This document shows, in pieces, positions 5,645 to 5,845 of a DNA stretch of 5,845 bases. The stretch comes from Actinomycetota bacterium (GTDB lineage: Bacteria; Actinomycetota; Actinomycetes; S36-B12): NCBI GenBank assembly GCA_009700485.1, contig WLLZ01000106.1:1-5845 (forward strand). Reading direction: 5' to 3'. The translations under genes and the position numbers were made by a program. Numbering within the stretch: position 1 is the first letter of the stretch; each line of letters opens with the position of its first letter. The notes beneath the pieces were generated by a model. The model did not search any database. It was not told the origin of the DNA and saw nothing but the letters and a program-made list of their open reading frames with translations.

Positions 5645-5845
5645 GTGACTAAATGGCTCAGCGACGATGAGCAGCAATCCTGGCGCTCATTCCTCATGGC
5701 GTGGACGATGCTGACTAACGAACTAAACACTAACCTGCAAAACCAACATGGCCTGACTATCGCCGACTATGAGATCCTCGTGCAGCTCAGTGAGACCGAG
5801 AACCGACGAATGCGAATGAGTGAATTAGCTCAATCCACCTTGGCA
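5645..5845 (+). CDS. MarR-family transcriptional regulator (N-terminal part, runs off the window)
   Basis: Sixty-seven codons are visible from a GTG start, with no stop before the window edge. The protein begins TKWLSDDEQQSWRSFLMAW, a helix typical of actinobacterial MarR proteins. It continues with the dimer helix LNTNLQNQHGL (27-37) and the family's core IADYEILVQLSE (39-50), then the start of the winged helix-turn-helix (RMRMSELAQSTLA, 55-67). The recognition helix and wing lie beyond the window. MarR proteins usually repress their own gene or a neighbouring efflux or stress gene in response to phenolic or oxidant ligands. The target here cannot be judged. The start is chosen from the leaderless -10 box just upstream and the family's N-terminus. 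Confidence 0.88.
   Translation, partial: MTKWLSDDEQQSWRSFLMAWTMLTNELNTNLQNQHGLTIADYEILVQLSETENRRMRMSELAQSTLA

Overview
The window looks like an ordinary chromosomal stretch from an actinomycete (Actinomycetota), probably not a high-GC Streptomyces-type genome. Four things point that way. There is a methionine aminopeptidase with the actinobacterial N-terminal extension. There is an F420-dependent NADP reductase-type enzyme. There is a lysine/alanine/proline-rich free-standing chromatin-type protein like the tail of mycobacterial HupB. Several genes have a good -10 box 6-8 nt ahead of the start codon, as in the leaderless transcripts common in this phylum. Base composition is moderately GC-rich by eye; it was not computed.

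Layout. Bases 1-12 resemble the 3' end (acceptor strand plus CCA) of a tRNA, perhaps tRNA-Leu, cut by the window edge. Bases 55-2387, minus strand, hold a two-gene efflux operon: a 14-TM DHA2-type MFS drug exporter followed after 2 nt by a TetR-family repressor. A 26-nt imperfect palindrome just upstream of the exporter is the likely operator. Divergent from it is panB (2542-3405, plus strand), the first enzyme committed to pantothenate. PanB meets, tail to tail with a 4-nt gap, an F420:NADP reductase-like gene on the minus strand (3410-4099). Divergent again, on the plus strand, come a 97-aa lysine-rich histone-H1-like protein (4308-4601) and its 19-bp-stem terminator. They are followed by map (4695-5579) with its own promoter, and by the 5' part of a MarR-family regulator (5645 to the window end).

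How the genes work together. The exporter and TetR gene form a self-regulated resistance or efflux unit. The rest are housekeeping or redox genes packed with very short spacers, and I see no shared pathway among them. I see no CRISPR array, insertion sequence, prophage or new multi-gene system. The points most worth checking are the TetR operator between the exporter and panB, the repeat-built histone-like gene, and the evidence that map, npdG and the MarR gene are leaderless, which moves two start codons.
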